This document shows, piece by piece, positions 62,032-64,000 of a stretch of DNA of 64,000 nucleotides. Source of the DNA: Cladochytrium replicatum (Eukaryota; Chytridiomycota; Chytridiomycetes; Cladochytriales; Cladochytriaceae); the NCBI GenBank assembly GCA_025526935.1, contig JAHLKD010000003.1, positions 773,427 to 837,426 on the forward strand. Direction: 5' to 3'. Under the pieces are notes generated by a model. It saw only the letters and a program-made list of their open reading frames with translations, made no database searches and was not told where the DNA came from. Both the position numbers and the translations under genes were made by a program. Each line of letters begins with the position of its first letter. The stretch's first letter is position 1.

Positions 62032-62196
62032 CGGACGGACCGTCCGACGCGAATTTATTAAATGCGGACGGACCGTCCACCTCGAATTTATTAGCCACGG
62101 ACGGACCGTCCAACGCGTTTTTATTAGGCGCGGACGGACCGTCCAACCCATTTTTATTAACCATGGACGGACCTTCCAGATGCAATTTATTCGGCT
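62032..62196. repeat. 33-bp tandem repeat, 5 units, each with a palindrome
   Basis: Units start at 62032, 62065, 62098, 62131 and 62164. Each begins CGGACGGACCGTCC (the fifth TGGACGGACCTTCC), in which GGACGG and CCGTCC are perfect inverted arms around one A, followed by an A/T-rich spacer containing TTTATTA or TTTATT. Both strands stay open across the array because the period is a multiple of three, giving 11-residue repeats on either strand; coding is not otherwise supported. A second inverted repeat, AATGTT-TAT-AACATT, lies just before the first unit. Confidence 0.9.
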
Positions 62197-62423
62197 TCAA
62201 CTGTAATTCATGCTACCTCAATCTCTCTTGTAGCTGGTTTTTCACTAAGTCTTTTCATTTCATGGGCCGAGCGATGATGCTGTTGGGCGAGAGTCCTTTG
62301 ATTTCGTGGGCAAGAGCATGCTACTGGAGTAGAGAACTGATTCTTTGTGTTTGATTGTCCAAAATCTCCACCAACCTTACACCGCGATAACAAGCTTCTC
62401 AGCCACAACGGGAGATATCCTTG

Positions 62424-62920
62424 TCAGGAAGCCAGAGGCAAGGCCAGACCACAGGGTCTTGCTGCTATAGATAGTGGATCCCACCTCCCTCTCCGTGTCC
62501 ATACCACAGCTTCTGGAGGGTATTTCCAAACAGCGAAGTCCAGAAAGTGGCATCCATGATCTGAGAAAGTTTCGGAGAGCAGAGTAACATCTTCTTGAAG
62601 CTGAAAAAGACCACGGCAAATTCGAGCAAGCTCTGTAAACTTTTCCGTATTTTGTAGATATAGGAAGAGAAGGGACTTCATCGCGTATGCTGCATGACAA
62701 TGGGTGGATGTGGCACGAAGTAGGCAATCTTTTTCAAGTAAAGGCACGGAATTTCCCTCCTGTACGATAGGGTCAGCTAAAAGACGGACAGATTCAGACT
62801 GAACCGCGAACCAATTCCGACTCAGACAACTCAGAACGGCGCAATGTCCGCGGAATATGGATAGGGTCTGACATCGATTGCATCTGCGCAGTGTAGAAGT
62901 TAATTTGGTTCGGGTGAATG
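62424..62920 (-). other. Open frame of about 165 codons, unknown, subtelomeric
   Basis: The minus strand is open from just below 62940 to 62424, with protein-like text: RRCNRCQTLSIFRGHCAVLSC (four Cys within 20 residues, a possible metal-binding cluster), LRATSTHCHAAYAMKSLLFLYL and FTELARICRGLFQLQEDVTLL. No good start codon or family is recognised, and a second overlapping minus frame (62377-62727) is also open. It could be the end of a subtelomeric gene family member or a relic. Confidence 0.35.
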
Positions 62921-62969
62921 TAGAGGAAACACGGCAGTTTCAATGTGGAGTAGCTGTTCTTCTGTCCTG

Positions 62970-63847
62970 CTCTTGCACGCGGGAAAGTGGTTCCAACCGG
63001 GTACTATGAGTCACCCGACTTCGCGAGGTCCGTACCTCGCAAACTTTGGAGTTGGTTTCCGGCTCAACCGCGCTCGCGCGCGACTGGCACCCCATACAAG
63101 CCAAATAGATGAAGAAGGCCACTTTTGGTATACCGAGTCTGGCGAGCAGGTAAGAATCCGTACCCGATCCTACCCCAGGGGTCGAGTGAGTTTAGCTACT
63201 CGAGGTCCAGATCTGTACCTCGATCCCAAAAGTTAACGTGATACCATACCCGCATGCGAGTAGCGCCTCATACAAGCGGAATAGAAGTACTTCGATGGGG
63301 GCATACCGAGTCTGGCGAGCAGGTAAGAATCCGTACCCGATCCCACCCCAGGGGCCGTGAGTTAAGCTACTCGAGGTCCAGATCTGTACCTCAATCCCAA
63401 GGGTTACATGATACCACACCCGCATGCGAGTAGCGCCTCATACAAGCGGAATAGAAGTACATCGATGTTGGTATACCGAGTCTGGCGAGCAGGTAAGAAT
63501 CCGTACCCGATCCCACCCCAGGGGCCGTGAGTTTAGCTATTTGAGGTCCAGATCTGTACCTCGATCCCAAGGGTTACGTGATACCATACCCACAAGAAGT
63601 ACATCGATGTTGGTATACCGAGTCTGGCGAGCAGGTAAGAATCCGTACTGGATCCCACTCCGGGGGTCACGTGATTTTTCGAGGTCCGTACCTCGCTAAC
63701 TTTGGAGTTGGTTTCCGGCTCAAGCGAGCTTGCGCGCGACTGGCACCCCATACAAGCCGAATAGATGAAGAAGGCCACTTTTGGTATACCGAGTCTGGCG
63801 AGAAGGTAAGAATCCGTACTGGATCCCACTCCGGGGGTCACGTGATT
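62970..63847. repeat. Telomere-adjacent satellite, about 170-bp unit, 5 copies
   Basis: The string TACCGAGTCTGGCGAG recurs at about 63131, 63304, 63474, 63616 and 63787, giving steps of 173, 170, 142 and 171 bases. The first and last units share one version (GGAGTTGGTTTCCGGCTCAA, CTGGCACCCCATACAAGCC); the middle three share another (CCAGATCTGTACCT, ACCCGCATGCGAGTAGCGCC). The last unit ends GGGGGTCACGTGATTTTA and runs straight into the telomere. Confidence 0.92.
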
Positions 63848-64000
63848 TTAGGGTTAGTTAGGGTTAGGGTTAGTTAGGGTTAGTTAGGGTTAGTTAGGGT
63901 TAGTTAGGGTTAGTTAGGGTTAGTTAGGGTTAGTTAGGGTTAGTTAGGGTTAGTTAGGGTTAGTTAGGGTTAGTTAGGGTTAGTTAGGGTTAGTTAGGGT
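63848..64000 (+). repeat. Telomere, 10-nt unit TTAGGGTTAG
   Basis: From 63848 the sequence is one decamer TTAGGGTTAG, one hexamer TTAGGG, then about 14 uninterrupted TTAGGGTTAG decamers to the window end. The G-rich strand runs 5' to 3' toward the end, correct for a right chromosome terminus. It is related to the common TTAGGG but with a regular extra TTAG. Confidence 0.95.

Overview
This is the right end of a fungal chromosome. The window closes with about 150 bases of telomeric repeat in the orientation expected for a right chromosome end. Genes upstream are intron-rich: short GT-AG introns of about 50-130 bases, up to 20 exons per gene. Gene content is fungal throughout. A decayed relic of an ankyrin-like repeat family (SGLELxYTSEAM-type units), which I associate with chytrids, together with the intron density, suggests Chytridiomycota. 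That placement is inference; no ribosomal or other marker gene is present.

Layout. 0.9-7 kb: a decaying family of short-chain dehydrogenases (two intact three-exon genes, two local pseudogenes, a further internally deleted copy near 19.8 kb), with several recent tandem duplications. 7-19 kb: housekeeping and regulatory genes (atypical protein kinase, NAD(P)-epimerase, C2H2 zinc-finger regulator, ER J-domain protein, 20-exon trifunctional C1-tetrahydrofolate synthase). 21-28 kb: a Cys-rich probably extracellular protein, a Ty1/copia remnant, a SulP sulfate transporter and prohibitin-2. 29-34 kb: poorly conserved sequence with an unknown, partly duplicated family and a small secreted protein. 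34.8-47.5 kb: hormone-sensitive-lipase-like esterase, a 12-exon Golgi-type membrane protein, a large ankyrin/AT-hook nuclear protein resembling Hos4, and an Sts1/Cut8 proteasome tether. 48-56 kb: cytochrome P450 pseudogene, F-actin capping protein alpha, dihydrolipoamide dehydrogenase and a bHLH regulator. From about 56.9 kb to the end is gene-poor subtelomere: CTAG-rich sequence, a 47/48-bp minisatellite, a 338-bp tandem repeat, a 33-bp palindrome-bearing repeat, a roughly 170-bp satellite and the telomere.

Exon structures were rebuilt by hand from splice signals, reading phase and protein-family continuity. For ten genes every junction keeps phase and the protein length fits its family. C1-THF synthase (folate one-carbon supply) and dihydrolipoamide dehydrogenase (E3 of 2-oxoacid dehydrogenases and glycine cleavage) both belong to mitochondrial/cytosolic one-carbon metabolism, but they are far apart and nothing suggests co-regulation.

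The most unusual observations are a very regular 10-nt telomere unit (TTAGGGTTAG), a Pro/Ala-rich exon between the mitochondrial presequence and FAD domain of dihydrolipoamide dehydrogenase, an in-frame upstream start that would give C1-THF synthase a mitochondrial presequence, a hairpin-bearing 33-bp subtelomeric repeat, and a bHLH gene with three CACGTG sites upstream and the basic-region residues expected to read them.
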